DNA of 37,552 nt from Gracilibacter sp. (GTDB lineage Bacteria > Bacillota > Desulfitobacteriia > Desulfitobacteriales > Syntrophobotulaceae): the NCBI GenBank assembly GCA_024637055.1, contig JAGXFZ010000071.1:1-37552 (forward strand), in the 5' to 3' direction. The first letter of the stretch is position 1, and each line of letters starts with the position of its first letter. This document shows, piece by piece, positions 25,259-35,097 of this stretch. The notes under the pieces were generated by a model. That model saw nothing but the letters and a program-made list of their open reading frames with translations. It was not told where the DNA came from and made no database searches. Both the position numbers and the translations under genes were made by a program.

Positions 25259-26131
25259 GTGTCTAAAAACAAGCTATTATTTTTATCACTAGCGGTTATT
25301 TTAATTATGAATATCGTTTTACTTTCTAAAATAGGGGACTTAAATAACCGTATTCAAAATCTCAGCAATAATTATAATAATCTCCAATCAAGTATTAATT
25401 CAGTGACAAGTAATGTTAATCAAAGTCTAGATCGTTTTACTAGGGAACAAAGCTGGATTACACCGATTCAAATAAACAATGAAAAATCTAAAGTGGATGA
25501 TGACCAAGGACTGGTGGTGTTTAATTGGCAGATTAAAGACTACCAAGAGGGTTCGGAAGTTACCTTCCATTACCGAGAGTCAGACTCCGAAGAGTTTAAA
25601 ACCATTACTGCCGAAAGCGTAAATACCGGCCTTTTTGAAGTGAGCCTACCCATGGAGATTAAAGCGGAGCCTTCCTGGGAACTTAATATTTCTTGGAGCG
25701 GGGAAAGAGGGGCTGAGCAAGTAACTGAAAAAATTGCTAGAGAAAAAAAACAAGTGGCTCAAACTTTAAGGTGCTATGTCAGCATGGAGAATGATGGTAC
25801 CATCAAAAGCAGTGAGATTTCTTATCAAAACTTTGATTATTTGACCTATATGAAATATGAACCTATTAGGGGTCATGTTAGTATTAACGATAATCACTAC
25901 AATATATCATTATTCGAAGAAAATAACGGTAATAATGGATATGAATCACTACTTATAGAGTTTTATAATGGCGATAATCTTGTAACCAGAGAACCGTTGG
26001 AAGTGCAAGAGGATCAAAATGGTATGCGGCTTTATGACTTGTCATATAATTCAGGTTCGGAGAATATTTCTCATGTGATAATTGAAGTGAAATATAAGAA
26101 TGGAGATACTTTTCAAAAGGAGATATTCTAA
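25259..26131 (+). CDS. Membrane-anchored coiled-coil protein of unknown function
   Basis: I do not recognise this 290-residue protein. It has a short basic N-terminus, one membrane segment (about 5-23), a Leu/Asn-rich coiled coil (about 25-63, heptad-like LNNRIQNLSNNYNNL), and a polar, beta-rich domain of about 220 residues expected outside the cell. The outer part seems to hold two beta-sandwich-like halves (about 75-160 and 165-290). A single Cys is at LRCYVS. GTG start behind GGGGGT. It stands alone with its own likely promoter and a strong terminator between glyS and the ccpN group, so it is a separate transcription unit. Confidence 0.75.
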   Translation: MSKNKLLFLSLAVILIMNIVLLSKIGDLNNRIQNLSNNYNNLQSSINSVTSNVNQSLDRFTREQSWITPIQINNEKSKVDDDQGLVVFNWQIKDYQEGSEVTFHYRESDSEEFKTITAESVNTGLFEVSLPMEIKAEPSWELNISWSGERGAEQVTEKIAREKKQVAQTLRCYVSMENDGTIKSSEISYQNFDYLTYMKYEPIRGHVSINDNHYNISLFEENNGNNGYESLLIEFYNGDNLVTREPLEVQEDQNGMRLYDLSYNSGSENISHVIIEVKYKNGDTFQKEIF

Positions 26132-26181
26132 ATATAAGGCAAAGAGCACAAAACAAACATCCATTAATCCGCCTAGTGCAC

Positions 26182-26219
26182 GAACCACAAGATATTTTTT
26201 CTTGTGGTTCACTTTTTTG
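26182..26219 (+). terminator. Strong intrinsic terminator
   Basis: GAACCACAAGA (26182-26192) pairs with TCTTGTGGTTC (26200-26210), 11 bp, followed by ACTTTTTT. It ends the single-gene unit at 25259. Confidence 0.93.
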
Positions 26220-26254
26220 TGTTTTTCGGCTGTACTTTTTAGATGGAATGTGTA

Positions 26255-26260
26255 TATAAT
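26255..26260 (+). promoter_or_regulatory. Possible -10 element ahead of the ccpN-like gene
   Basis: A perfect TATAAT preceded by TGTA, 96 nt before the likely ATG. The -35 region (TGTACT, 18 nt upstream) is weak, which would suit a regulated or activator-dependent promoter. Confidence 0.4.
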
Positions 26261-26355
26261 AAGTTAATGTGACATATTATATAAAAGATTTTTGCTCAAT
26301 GATATATACTAATGTCCCATTTTTGATTAATTATATAGCAACTGAGGTGATAACT

Positions 26356-26988
26356 ATGCGTTTGTCTGAGCGCCAAGAGAAGATAGTAGAACTCGTTAAA
26401 GGATGCAGTCCAATGACAGGAGAACAGATCGCAAGTGAGCTTAGTTTGGCTCGAGCCACCCTAAGGCCTGATCTAACCATACTTACTATGACAGGAGTTC
26501 TAGAAGCACGTCCTCGTGTCGGTTATTTTTTTAAAGACGAAAAAGCACGGTCTCCGATAGCTGAAAGATTACGCCAACTGAGAGTATGTGACTTTAAATC
26601 TATGGCTGCTGCAGTTAAAGAGGAAACCATGATTTATGACGCTGTGGTCTCTTTATTCACCCATAACGTGGGTAGTTTGATTGTGGTTGGAGAAGATAGA
26701 GAACTGAAAGGTATGGTTTCTCGTAAAGACATCCTTAAGGCTTCTTTAGGCAAAACTGATCTCCAGCAGGTTCCTATCGGAGTAATAATGACGCGAATGC
26801 CCAATATAATAATGGCTTCTTCTGATGAGTCAGTGCTAGAGGCAGCTAAGAAGCTAGTTCAGCATCAGGTGGATACCCTGCCTGTAGTAGATTATTACAT
26901 AAATGAAGAAGGAAATGAAAAATTTGAGGTGGTAGGCAGGTTTACCAAAACTAACGTCACGAATCTTCTTGTGGAGCTGGGATGTTAA
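26356..26988 (+). CDS. ccpN: CBS-domain transcriptional repressor (CcpN/YqzB family)
   Basis: A 210-residue regulator. An N-terminal winged-helix (about 1-60, RLSERQEKIVELVKG then LARATLRPDLTILTMTG) precedes two CBS domains (about 75-130 and 140-208) that bind adenine nucleotides in related proteins. CcpN represses gluconeogenic genes in Bacillus subtilis. The ATG at 26356 is preferred over a longer frame from 26269, because GAGGTG precedes it and family members start here. It leads directly into the PPDK regulator and PPDK genes, so those are the likely targets. Confidence 0.9.
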   Translation: MRLSERQEKIVELVKGCSPMTGEQIASELSLARATLRPDLTILTMTGVLEARPRVGYFFKDEKARSPIAERLRQLRVCDFKSMAAAVKEETMIYDAVVSLFTHNVGSLIVVGEDRELKGMVSRKDILKASLGKTDLQQVPIGVIMTRMPNIIMASSDESVLEAAKKLVQHQVDTLPVVDYYINEEGNEKFEVVGRFTKTNVTNLLVELGC

Positions 26989-27046
26989 AGGCGGATATAT
27001 TGGTTTACAACGGATATAACAACTACGAGAAAGTGGGGGATATAAG

Positions 27047-27874
27047 GTGACAGAAAAGATTCCAGTAATTTACGTTATTTCTGATGCACTAGGAGAGACG
27101 GCTGAATTCGTCAGTAGAGCAGCAGCTGCACAATTCAATGGCATCAAAACCAAACTACGCCGTGTACCTTATGTACAAGATGAGACGCATATAGATGACA
27201 TTCTGGAGGAAGCGTTAGAGGAAGAAGCAATTCTGGTTTATACTTTGGTGCTGACCCATCTCAGACAATATATAGAACGACGGGCTAAAGAGAAAAACTT
27301 GATAACTATAGATATCTTAAGTCCACTGATTGTTGCTCTTTCTGAGAAGACAGGATTACAGCCTGTAAACACGCCCAATATTACTCATCGTCTAGACGAG
27401 CAATATTTCCGTAAGGTGGAAGCGGTAGAGTTCGCGGTTAAGTATGATGACGGCAAGGACCCCCGAGGAGCACTTTATGCCGATGTAGTATTAGTAGGGG
27501 TATCGAGAACGTCTAAGACCCCTCTCAGCATGTACTTGGCTCATAAGGGGCTAAAGACAGCCAATATACCGCTTGTACCTGAGGTGACACCACCGAGAGA
27601 GCTTTTTGTGATTGAACCACGAAAAATTTTCGGCTTGGTATTAAGTCCCGAAAAGCTGAATCAAATACGTAGCGAAAGACTAAAATCATTGGGGCTTGGA
27701 GCATCTGCTGATTATGCCAAGCTTAACAGAATAATAGAAGAGCTTAGCTATGCAGAGCGAATTATGAAGAAGCTAGGGTGCATGGTCATCGACACGACAA
27801 CACGAGCAGTAGAGGAAACTGCTAGTATTATCCTCCAAAAACATTATAAGGGGAGTAGTAAAGAAGATGAGTAA
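27047..27874 (+). CDS. yqfL: PPDK regulatory protein (bifunctional kinase/phosphorylase, DUF299)
   Basis: A 275-residue regulator that reversibly phosphorylates an active-site threonine of pyruvate phosphate dikinase, using ADP as donor and phosphate for removal. The family P-loop GVSRTSKT is at 151-158, and the start IPVIYVISDALGETAEFVSRA is typical. GTG start. Its last 8 bases overlap the ppdK start, so the two proteins are translationally coupled. The target residue is the Thr of the GGMTSHAA loop in the next gene. The neighbours (CcpN-like regulator before, PPDK after) settle the role. Confidence 0.94.
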   Translation: MTEKIPVIYVISDALGETAEFVSRAAAAQFNGIKTKLRRVPYVQDETHIDDILEEALEEEAILVYTLVLTHLRQYIERRAKEKNLITIDILSPLIVALSEKTGLQPVNTPNITHRLDEQYFRKVEAVEFAVKYDDGKDPRGALYADVVLVGVSRTSKTPLSMYLAHKGLKTANIPLVPEVTPPRELFVIEPRKIFGLVLSPEKLNQIRSERLKSLGLGASADYAKLNRIIEELSYAERIMKKLGCMVIDTTTRAVEETASIILQKHYKGSSKEDE

Positions 27875-30533
27875 AAAATATGTCTATCTGTTCCGTGAGG
27901 GAAGTTCGGCTATGCGTGATCTTCTAGGAGGTAAAGGAGCTAACTTAGCTGAGATGACAAATATTGGGCTAAATGTTCCCCCAGGATTCACAGTTACGAC
28001 GGAGGCTTGTCGAGAATACTACGATAAAGCTGAACAATTTCCTGAAGGACTTTGGGATCAGATAGTTCCCGCTATCAGAGAGATTGAGCAAGCTAGTGGA
28101 AAGATATTCGGAGACCCTGATAGTACCCTTTTAGTATCAGTACGTTCAGGTGCTAAAGTATCTATGCCAGGAATGATGGACACGATTCTTAATCTTGGTT
28201 TAAATGATAGTACTACCGATGGATTGAGCAGAGCTACGAATAACGAAAGATTTGCCTATGATTGTTATCGACGTTTCATCCAAATGTTTGGTGAGGTTGT
28301 CTTAGGTATTGAGAGTTATAAGTTCGCTGCTATCTTAGAGAATATTAAAGAAGAACAAGATGTGAGCTTTGATTCCGAGCTTTCACCGGAGAGCCTACAC
28401 GGACTTGTGAATAAATTCAAAAACCTCGTCCGTCAAGAGACGGGTTCCGCCTTCCCAGAAGATCCCTATCAACAGCTTCAACAAGCAATAATTGCTGTAT
28501 TCAAATCTTGGAACACCCAACGAGCAAAAATATATAGAAAATTTAGTAACATAGCGGATGATATCGGAACGGCAGTTAACATTCAAGCAATGGTTTTCGG
28601 TAATATGGGTCAGGACTCGGGCACAGGAGTAGCCTTTACGCGTGACCCTTCAACTGGAGAGAGATATTTATATGGAGAATTCCTTATGAACGCTCAAGGT
28701 GAAGATGTAGTAGCCGGAATTCGTACTCCTAACCCAATCGTGCAGCTTAAAGGGGAGAACTCGGAACTTTATAACCAGTTTTCCGAGATCGCAGCAAGCT
28801 TGGAGACCCACTATAAAAATATGCAGGACATAGAATTCACGATTGAACGAGGTAGACTTTATATCCTCCAGACTCGTAACGGTAAATCCACCGCTTCGGC
28901 CTCTATCAGAATAGCGGTAGAACTATGTCAGGAAGGTCTAATAACCAAGGAAGAAGCAGTAAAGAGGATCGACCCCCACCAACTAGGTAAACTTCTACAT
29001 CGTAGAATTGATGATGATGTGGACTTTGACGTTCTTGCTAATGGGCTTCCAGCTTCACCTGGGGCAGGTTCGGGTAAGATTATCCTTGATTCGGATCTTG
29101 CTGAAAAGCTTGGAACGGCAGGGGAAAAAGTAATCCTAGTTCGAACAGAGACCACACCAGATGATATCCACGGAGTTTTAGTAGCCCAGGGAATCTTAAC
29201 CAGCAGGGGAGGCATGACCAGTCACGCCGCTGTTGTAGCTAGACACATGGGGAAACCTGCGATCTGTGGTTGTGAAGCCTTAAGAATCAACTATGGGACG
29301 AAGAAAGTCTATATTGATGGAGAAGAATTTTCTGAAGGGTCAGAGATTACTATCGATGGAGGGACTGGCAGGGTAATCCGGGGCATCGTTCCCATGAAAG
29401 ATCCTGATCTAAGTCCGGAATTCCAGACTATTCTCGAATGGGCTGATGAAATCAGAACACTTAAAGTAATGGCTAACGCCGATAATTCTCTGGATTCTAC
29501 TAAAGCAAGAGAATTCGGAGCTGAAGGAATAGGTCTCTGCCGAACAGAGCACATGTTCATGGAGCCAACACGACTAACAATCGTCCAAAAAATGATCTTA
29601 GCTCAGACACTTGAGGAAAGGGAAGACGCCTTAGCAGCTCTTCTTCCTATGCAGGAAGAAGACTTTTATGGAATACTCAAAGCCATGAACACCCTTCCGG
29701 TAACCATAAGGCTACTTGACCCCCCCTTACATGAATTCTTACCCAATATGGAAGAATTATTAGAAGATATTCTTACAATTAAGTTAACTCAAGATGTAGA
29801 AGATAGAAAAATACAGGAAGAGCTGTACCATAAGGAAAATCTCTTAAGAAAAGTCAGAGCACTGCAAGAAGTTAATCCTATGCTTGGCCATCGCGGTTGT
29901 CGCTTGGGTATTACTTATCCGGAGATTTATGCTATGCAGACACGGGCCATTTATCTTGCTGCTGCCAAGCTAATCAAGGAAGGGTACGAAGTCTATCCTC
30001 AGGTAAAAATTCCACTTGTTGTTCATTTTAGAGAACTGGAAATTCTCCGCCAACAAACCGAGGAGATAGCAAGAGACGTGATGGAAGTCCAGGAGGTAAC
30101 CATACCGATTATCATCGGGACAATGATTGAGATGCCGAGAGCAGCTTTGACTGCCGATGAGATAGCCCCGTTCGCTGATTTCTTCTCCTTTGGTACTAAT
30201 GATTTAACCCAGGCTGTCTTTGGATTCTCCCGTGATGATGCTGAAGGAAAATTCCTACCACACTATCTGAATAGTAATATTTTAGCTGAAAACCCTTTCG
30301 CAGTCCTGGATAGAACAGGGGTCGGGAAAATTATGCAATACTGTGTAGAACTTGCCAGAAAAACAAATCCGGACTTAAAAGTAGGGATCTGTGGAGAACA
30401 TGGAGGAGATCCTTCATCGATAGATTTTTGTCAGGAAATCAACCTGAATTATATTTCCTGTTCACCTTTCCGTGTCCCCATTGCTCGCTTAGGAGCGGCT
30501 CAAAGTGCTATAAAAGCTAGAGATAAGGAATAA
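27867..30533 (+). CDS. ppdK: Pyruvate, phosphate dikinase
   Basis: An 888-residue enzyme that interconverts pyruvate, ATP and phosphate with PEP, AMP and pyrophosphate. The N-terminal ATP-grasp part has KGANLAEMTNIGLNVPPGFT and VSVRSGAKVSMPGMMDT. The phosphohistidine loop GGMTSHAAVVARHMGKPA carries His453 and the regulatory Thr two residues before. The C-terminal PEP-binding barrel has GTNDLTQAVFGFSRDD and the catalytic Cys842 in GICGEHGG. In anaerobes PPDK works in either direction, in PPi-dependent glycolysis or gluconeogenesis. It overlaps its regulator gene by 8 bp and ends at a terminator. Confidence 0.97.
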   Translation: MSKKYVYLFREGSSAMRDLLGGKGANLAEMTNIGLNVPPGFTVTTEACREYYDKAEQFPEGLWDQIVPAIREIEQASGKIFGDPDSTLLVSVRSGAKVSMPGMMDTILNLGLNDSTTDGLSRATNNERFAYDCYRRFIQMFGEVVLGIESYKFAAILENIKEEQDVSFDSELSPESLHGLVNKFKNLVRQETGSAFPEDPYQQLQQAIIAVFKSWNTQRAKIYRKFSNIADDIGTAVNIQAMVFGNMGQDSGTGVAFTRDPSTGERYLYGEFLMNAQGEDVVAGIRTPNPIVQLKGENSELYNQFSEIAASLETHYKNMQDIEFTIERGRLYILQTRNGKSTASASIRIAVELCQEGLITKEEAVKRIDPHQLGKLLHRRIDDDVDFDVLANGLPASPGAGSGKIILDSDLAEKLGTAGEKVILVRTETTPDDIHGVLVAQGILTSRGGMTSHAAVVARHMGKPAICGCEALRINYGTKKVYIDGEEFSEGSEITIDGGTGRVIRGIVPMKDPDLSPEFQTILEWADEIRTLKVMANADNSLDSTKAREFGAEGIGLCRTEHMFMEPTRLTIVQKMILAQTLEEREDALAALLPMQEEDFYGILKAMNTLPVTIRLLDPPLHEFLPNMEELLEDILTIKLTQDVEDRKIQEELYHKENLLRKVRALQEVNPMLGHRGCRLGITYPEIYAMQTRAIYLAAAKLIKEGYEVYPQVKIPLVVHFRELEILRQQTEEIARDVMEVQEVTIPIIIGTMIEMPRAALTADEIAPFADFFSFGTNDLTQAVFGFSRDDAEGKFLPHYLNSNILAENPFAVLDRTGVGKIMQYCVELARKTNPDLKVGICGEHGGDPSSIDFCQEINLNYISCSPFRVPIARLGAAQSAIKARDKE

Positions 30534-30577
30534 CAACAACCAATTAGTGGTAAAATATTAAATAGGAGAGATATATG

Positions 30578-30609
30578 AGCATTTACAGGGTTTTGTAAAT
30601 GCTTTTTTT
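30578..30609 (+). terminator. Intrinsic terminator after ppdK
   Basis: A 10-bp perfect stem AGCATTTACA/TGTAAATGCT (30578-30603) with loop GGGTTT, followed by seven T. Confidence 0.93.
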
Positions 30610-30620
30610 CATGGTATAAT
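30593..30620 (+). promoter_or_regulatory. Possible promoter of dgt overlapping the ppdK terminator
   Basis: TTGTAA (30593-30598), 16 nt, TATAAT (30615-30620). The -35 lies in the descending arm of the terminator stem. Confidence 0.45.
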
Positions 30621-30726
30621 TTATGGCTTTCAAAAAAGGAAAAAGGAGTTCGGTGTGGAATATTTACATATACAAGTCATTCTTTGGAAGACATTAAGAC
30701 TTTAAGACATTATAAAGGAGAACACC

Positions 30727-31716
30727 ATGTCTCAGCTGATTAGGGAAAGAACGGAAAAAGAAGAATTTGTTAGGCTTTCCCCTTGGGCAGCCAAAAGTGC
30801 CGATGCTCGACGTGCGAAGGAAGAAAATGAATGCGCTGTCAGGACTAAATTCCAAAGGGATAGGGACAGGATTCTCCATAGCAAGCCATTTCGTCGTCTG
30901 ATGCATAAGACCCAAGTGTATATCGCTCCGACAGGCGACCATTTTAGAACAAGGATGACGCATAGTTTGGAAGTCGCTCAAATTTGTCGGACTGTGGGTA
31001 GAGGTCTTAGGCTCAATGAAGATTTAATAGAAGCCATCGCTTTAGGTCATGATGTGGGACATACACCTTTTGGACATGTAGGGGAAGAAGCCCTGTCCGG
31101 AATCATTGGACATTTTGAACATAATGAACAATCTGTGAGGATTTTGTCATTACTTACCAATGATGGACGAGGGATGAACCTCACAGACCAAGTTCTAGAT
31201 GGAATTCTTCATCATACGGGCTGTGGGATACCTTTAACATTAGAAGGACAAATTGTAAAGACAGGTGATCGAATAGCATACCTTTGTCATGATTATGATG
31301 ATGCACTCAGGGCAGGTATCCTAAAAGTTCAGGATATTCCCCATAAGGCCAGGGAGGTCATAGGATCAAATACGAGTGAGATGATTACAACCATGGTCAC
31401 TGACATGATTCAAGCCTCAGAAGGCAAAGATAAAATTTGTCAATCGGATAATGTTGCCTCCGGTATGAAGGAATTTAGAGAATTCATGTTTGAAAAGGTA
31501 TATTTCAGCAAGTCATTGGAAGAAGAACGTAGAAAAGGAAGGCATATCGTAGAAATACTCTTCCAGTACTACTTGCAACATCCAGAGGCTATTCCCGCTG
31601 GATACCATGATTGGACGAAGGGCGACCTCCAAAAAGCGGTTACAGACTATATCTCGGGCCTTACAGATAATTATGCAATACGAACATTCAAACACTTTTT
31701 TATCCCAAAAGAGTAA
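30727..31716 (+). CDS. dgt: Deoxyguanosinetriphosphate triphosphohydrolase-like protein
   Basis: A 329-residue HD-domain protein that releases triphosphate from dNTPs in this family. Metal residues are His79 (THSLEVAQI), His108-Asp109 (GHDVGHTPFGH) and a later Asp (DRIAYLCHDYDDA). The start matches shorter dGTPase-like proteins (ILHSKPFRRLMHKTQVY). It precedes dnaG and rpoD, a common clostridial order. The exact nucleotide preference cannot be told from sequence. Confidence 0.93.
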   Translation: MSQLIRERTEKEEFVRLSPWAAKSADARRAKEENECAVRTKFQRDRDRILHSKPFRRLMHKTQVYIAPTGDHFRTRMTHSLEVAQICRTVGRGLRLNEDLIEAIALGHDVGHTPFGHVGEEALSGIIGHFEHNEQSVRILSLLTNDGRGMNLTDQVLDGILHHTGCGIPLTLEGQIVKTGDRIAYLCHDYDDALRAGILKVQDIPHKAREVIGSNTSEMITTMVTDMIQASEGKDKICQSDNVASGMKEFREFMFEKVYFSKSLEEERRKGRHIVEILFQYYLQHPEAIPAGYHDWTKGDLQKAVTDYISGLTDNYAIRTFKHFFIPKE

Positions 31717-31907
31717 GCATAAGATCAGATATTTGATGTTTAACAAATTTACGTTAATTAAAAGAAGGAAATTTGAAAAATATATCGAAAAAGATAAAGA
31801 CTTGTCATAATAAGATTTAACTAAAAGCTAAAAGCATTTCTATATGTAACATTTTTACAATATGTCAAGTTAATACCAAAAGGTAGATATATAAAGGGTG
31901 CTAATTA

Positions 31908-33749
31908 TTGGATAATAGGATTCCCGAACATTTGATTGAAGAAGTACGCCAGCGGGCAGATATTGTTGAAATAATATCAGAGCATGTAGTATTAAAACGT
32001 ACGGGCAAAAATTATCAAGGACTTTGTCCGTTTCATTCTGAAAAGACACCTAGCTTTAATGTTAATCCGGATCGCCAAATGTTTTACTGCTTTGGTTGCC
32101 ATGCTGGAGGTAATGTGTTCTCTTTTCTTATGAATAAAGAGAACCTAACTTTTATAGATTCTTTAAAGTTTCTAGCTCAGAGAGTAGGAGTTGATCTCCC
32201 CGAGAAGGAGAGTTCTCCTGAGCAAAAGCAGAAAGAAGCTAAACAAAAACGTGGACAGCAAATCCATGAGTGGTCTGCAGAATTTTTTCGCGATGTCCTC
32301 CTTAATCGACAGGAAGGACGGAGGGGACTAGATTATCTAACGGGTAGAGGGATTGACCTCGAGACCATCAAAAAGTTTAGTCTAGGGTATGCCCCAGATA
32401 GATGGGATAGTTTGCTGAATGATATGACCAAGAAGGGTGTAACTCCTGAGGAGTTGGTAGAGTTTGGGCTTATTGTTCAGAAAAACCATGATAATGATGA
32501 TAGGATAAGCTTCTACGACAGATTTCGGAACAGGGTTATCTTTGCTATTCTTGATATTAGAGGAGCGCCTATTGCTTTTGGTGGCAGAGTTCTGGATGAA
32601 TCCTTGCCGAAATATCTAAACTCTCCCGAAACTCCATTTTTTCATAAAGGTCAAAATCTTTATGGTTTGCATATAGCATATCGGGGTATTAGAGAAGCAG
32701 GATACTCTTTGCTTCTTGAAGGTTATATGGACGTCATAGCTGTTCACAAAGCAGGCTTTAGTAATGCAGTAGGTTCTCTCGGGACGGCTCTAACCAAGGA
32801 TCAGGCAAAATTATTAAAAAGATATGCCCCTAAAGTAATTATCGGCTATGACTCTGATGAAGCCGGTATACAAGCGGCTTTACGGGCTGGAGAAATTCTC
32901 TTGGAGCAGGGCTTACAGGTAGAGGTATTAGTCCTAGAGGATGCCAAAGATCCTGATGAATTTCTGAAGAAACACCCGAAAGATGAATTCAAAGTAAGGC
33001 TGGATAATGCTAGCACCTTCATAGAATATCAATACCAAATCATGGCCAAAGAGAACCCACCACGTACTATACCTGACAAAGCTGAGCTGATTAGACAGTT
33101 GGCACCTAATATCCTAAGAACCGGCAGTGCCGTGGAAAGAGAAGGGTATGAAAGATTTTTAAGTCTCGAACTTGGGCTTACTTTAGAAGCTGTCCAACAT
33201 GAAATTGGGAGTTTAGATAAGAAAAGCAGAGGAAACAGAGGAAAAAAAGAAAATTTTTCAAATAAACAGGATATTTATGTAAAAAATAGAAATACTATAG
33301 AAGGGATTAATCTTGACTTTCCCTCAGAATCGTTTGTCCCTTTAGGAGTATTTAGAGCAGAACAGACAATACTAAACATTATTTTGGAGAATCCCCATCT
33401 GAAAGATATCGTATCAAAGAGTTTGCCCCAAGACTTTTGGCGTCTTCAGGAACATAAATACATCTTTGATAATTATCCGGAGAAAAGCTTAAGTTATATT
33501 GATGGTGAAGATTCTTGGTACGAACAGATTCAAAAACGTCTAGCTGAAATATATGCACTTAACATTGAAATAAGCAAGGCTGAGATACTTCTTAGGGATT
33601 GTATACAAACAGTTCACACAACAAGGAATAAAGAGACTGTTGAAGAACTACAGGCTAAAATGATAAGATTAGAAAATTTGGGAGATATGGCCGGAGCATT
33701 GGCTGTGCTTCAAGAGATAGGAGAGCGGTTGAAACGTGGCGAAAAATAA
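31908..33749 (+). CDS. dnaG: DNA primase
   Basis: A 613-residue primase that makes RNA primers for replication. The N-terminal zinc finger has Cys40, His43, Cys61 and Cys64 ([11 protein letters not shown] and CFGCHAGGN). The TOPRIM domain holds [17 protein letters not shown] and GYDSDEAG with the acidic metal ligands. The C-terminal helicase-binding region (from about 455) is shorter in conservation. TTG start behind AAAGGG. The 191-nt gap before it shows only AT-rich sequence with no clear promoter. It forms the macromolecular-synthesis operon with rpoD downstream. Confidence 0.96.
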   Translation: MDNRIPEHLIEEVRQRADIVEIISEHVVLKRTGKNYQGLCPFHSEKTPSFNVNPDRQMFYCFGCHAGGNVFSFLMNKENLTFIDSLKFLAQRVGVDLPEKESSPEQKQKEAKQKRGQQIHEWSAEFFRDVLLNRQEGRRGLDYLTGRGIDLETIKKFSLGYAPDRWDSLLNDMTKKGVTPEELVEFGLIVQKNHDNDDRISFYDRFRNRVIFAILDIRGAPIAFGGRVLDESLPKYLNSPETPFFHKGQNLYGLHIAYRGIREAGYSLLLEGYMDVIAVHKAGFSNAVGSLGTALTKDQAKLLKRYAPKVIIGYDSDEAGIQAALRAGEILLEQGLQVEVLVLEDAKDPDEFLKKHPKDEFKVRLDNASTFIEYQYQIMAKENPPRTIPDKAELIRQLAPNILRTGSAVEREGYERFLSLELGLTLEAVQHEIGSLDKKSRGNRGKKENFSNKQDIYVKNRNTIEGINLDFPSESFVPLGVFRAEQTILNIILENPHLKDIVSKSLPQDFWRLQEHKYIFDNYPEKSLSYIDGEDSWYEQIQKRLAEIYALNIEISKAEILLRDCIQTVHTTRNKETVEELQAKMIRLENLGDMAGALAVLQEIGERLKRGEK

Positions 33750-33795
33750 GATGAGAGGCCTTGTTGTGAATGACCCACTGGAAGGGGGAATCTCA

Positions 33796-34896
33796 ATGAT
33801 GGTCGAGGAACAAAAAAAAGAAAATGTCTCCAATCTTATAGAATTAGGTAAGACCAAAGGGAACCTAACCTATGATGAGATTGCTAATGCTTTACAGAAG
33901 ATGGATCTCTCAGAAGAGCAGATTGAGGAAGTCTATGACCAGATTAGTGTTGTGGGGATAGAGGTAGTCGATGAGAACACTGATATTGTAATAGATAAAG
34001 AAACTAAGGAACTTGCTGACGAGATAGCGAATGAGACAGATATTGACCTTTCTATTCCTGAAGGTGTAGGTATAGATGATCCTGTCAGGATGTATCTGAA
34101 AGAGATAGGCAGAGTACATCTTCTAACAGCGGAAGAAGAGATTGATTTGGCTCTAAAGATGGAAGCTGGGGATGAAATGGCCAAGCGCCGCCTGGCTGAA
34201 GCAAATCTTCGCTTAGTGGTTAGTATTGCTAAACGTTACGTTGGCCGTGGTATGCTTTTCCTCGACCTTATTCAAGAAGGTAATCTTGGACTTATTAAAG
34301 CTGTCGAGAAGTTTGATTATCGTAAGGGATTCAAGTTTAGTACGTACGCTACCTGGTGGATTAGGCAAGCAATTACGCGTGCTATTGCTGACCAAGCTAG
34401 GACAATCCGAATTCCTGTCCATATGGTAGAAACTATTAATAAACTCATCCGTGTCAACAGACAACTATTACAGGAACTGGGAAGAGATCCACTGCCTGAA
34501 GAGACAGCCAAGGTAATGGAAATCCCTGAAGAGAGAGTACGCGAGATTTTGAAGATTGCACAGGAACCTGTTTCCTTAGAGACCCCCATAGGTGAAGAGG
34601 AAGATTCTCATCTTGGAGACTTTATCCCTGATGAAGATGCCCCCGCACCGTCAGAGGCTGCTTCCTTCATTCTGCTTAAGGAACAATTGGAAGAGGTCTT
34701 AGAGACTCTCACTCCAAGAGAAGAGAAGGTTCTCAGACTGCGTTTTGGCCTAGATGACGGCAGAACGAGAACGCTAGAAGAAGTGGGTCAGGAATTCGGT
34801 GTGACCAGAGAAAGAATAAGACAAATAGAAGCCAAAGCTTTACGTAAGCTTCGCCACCCAAGTCGTAGCAAAAAACTCAAAGATTATCTGGATTAA
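33796..34896 (+). CDS. rpoD: RNA polymerase primary sigma factor (SigA)
   Basis: A 366-residue primary sigma factor. Region 1.2 begins at [18 protein letters not shown]. Region 2 has [32 protein letters not shown] and the -10-recognising [15 protein letters not shown]. Region 4 ends with the helix-turn-helix [21 protein letters not shown] place the start at the ATG at 33796, with AAGGGGG 7-8 nt before it. A GTG at 33736 inside dnaG gives 20 more residues but has no good ribosome site. It recognises the TTGACA/TATAAT promoters seen across this window. Confidence 0.95.
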   Translation: MMVEEQKKENVSNLIELGKTKGNLTYDEIANALQKMDLSEEQIEEVYDQISVVGIEVVDENTDIVIDKETKELADEIANETDIDLSIPEGVGIDDPVRMYLKEIGRVHLLTAEEEIDLALKMEAGDEMAKRRLAEANLRLVVSIAKRYVGRGMLFLDLIQEGNLGLIKAVEKFDYRKGFKFSTYATWWIRQAITRAIADQARTIRIPVHMVETINKLIRVNRQLLQELGRDPLPEETAKVMEIPEERVREILKIAQEPVSLETPIGEEEDSHLGDFIPDEDAPAPSEAASFILLKEQLEEVLETLTPREEKVLRLRFGLDDGRTRTLEEVGQEFGVTRERIRQIEAKALRKLRHPSRSKKLKDYLD

Positions 34897-34929
34897 GAAT
34901 TACAATAGTAAATTGGAAACATTTTTAGG

Positions 34930-34958
34930 TTGAATATGTTTATCTAAAAGATTATAAT
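34930..34958 (+). promoter_or_regulatory. Upstream sigma-A promoter in the rpoD-tRNA gap
   Basis: TTGAAT, a 17-nt spacer and TATAAT. It points toward the tRNA genes, with a second promoter 122 nt further on. Sequence after it can form hairpins (TTACC/GGTAA at 34970-34982; GCTGTT and AACAGC around it). Confidence 0.65.
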
Positions 34959-35051
34959 ATGAAAGCTGTTTACCAGAGGTAACATTTTAAGAATTAACAG
35001 CATATGTAAAAAGTAGCTAAACTAGCCTAAAAAAATACCTTAAATTAATAC

Positions 35052-35080
35052 TTGACCCTAGTGTCCTAATTCAGTATAAT
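35052..35080 (+). promoter_or_regulatory. Sigma-A promoter of the tRNA pair
   Basis: TTGACC, a 17-nt spacer and TATAAT, ending 17 nt before the first tRNA. Near consensus, as expected for stable RNA. Confidence 0.9.
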
Positions 35081-35097
35081 AAACGTCGCAGGCTTAT

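Noticed and set aside
31717-31907. Possible small gene or RNA between dgt and dnaG
   Set aside because: Only AT-rich sequence with weak inverted repeats; the frame over 31607-31810 is mostly the dgt 3' end in another frame.
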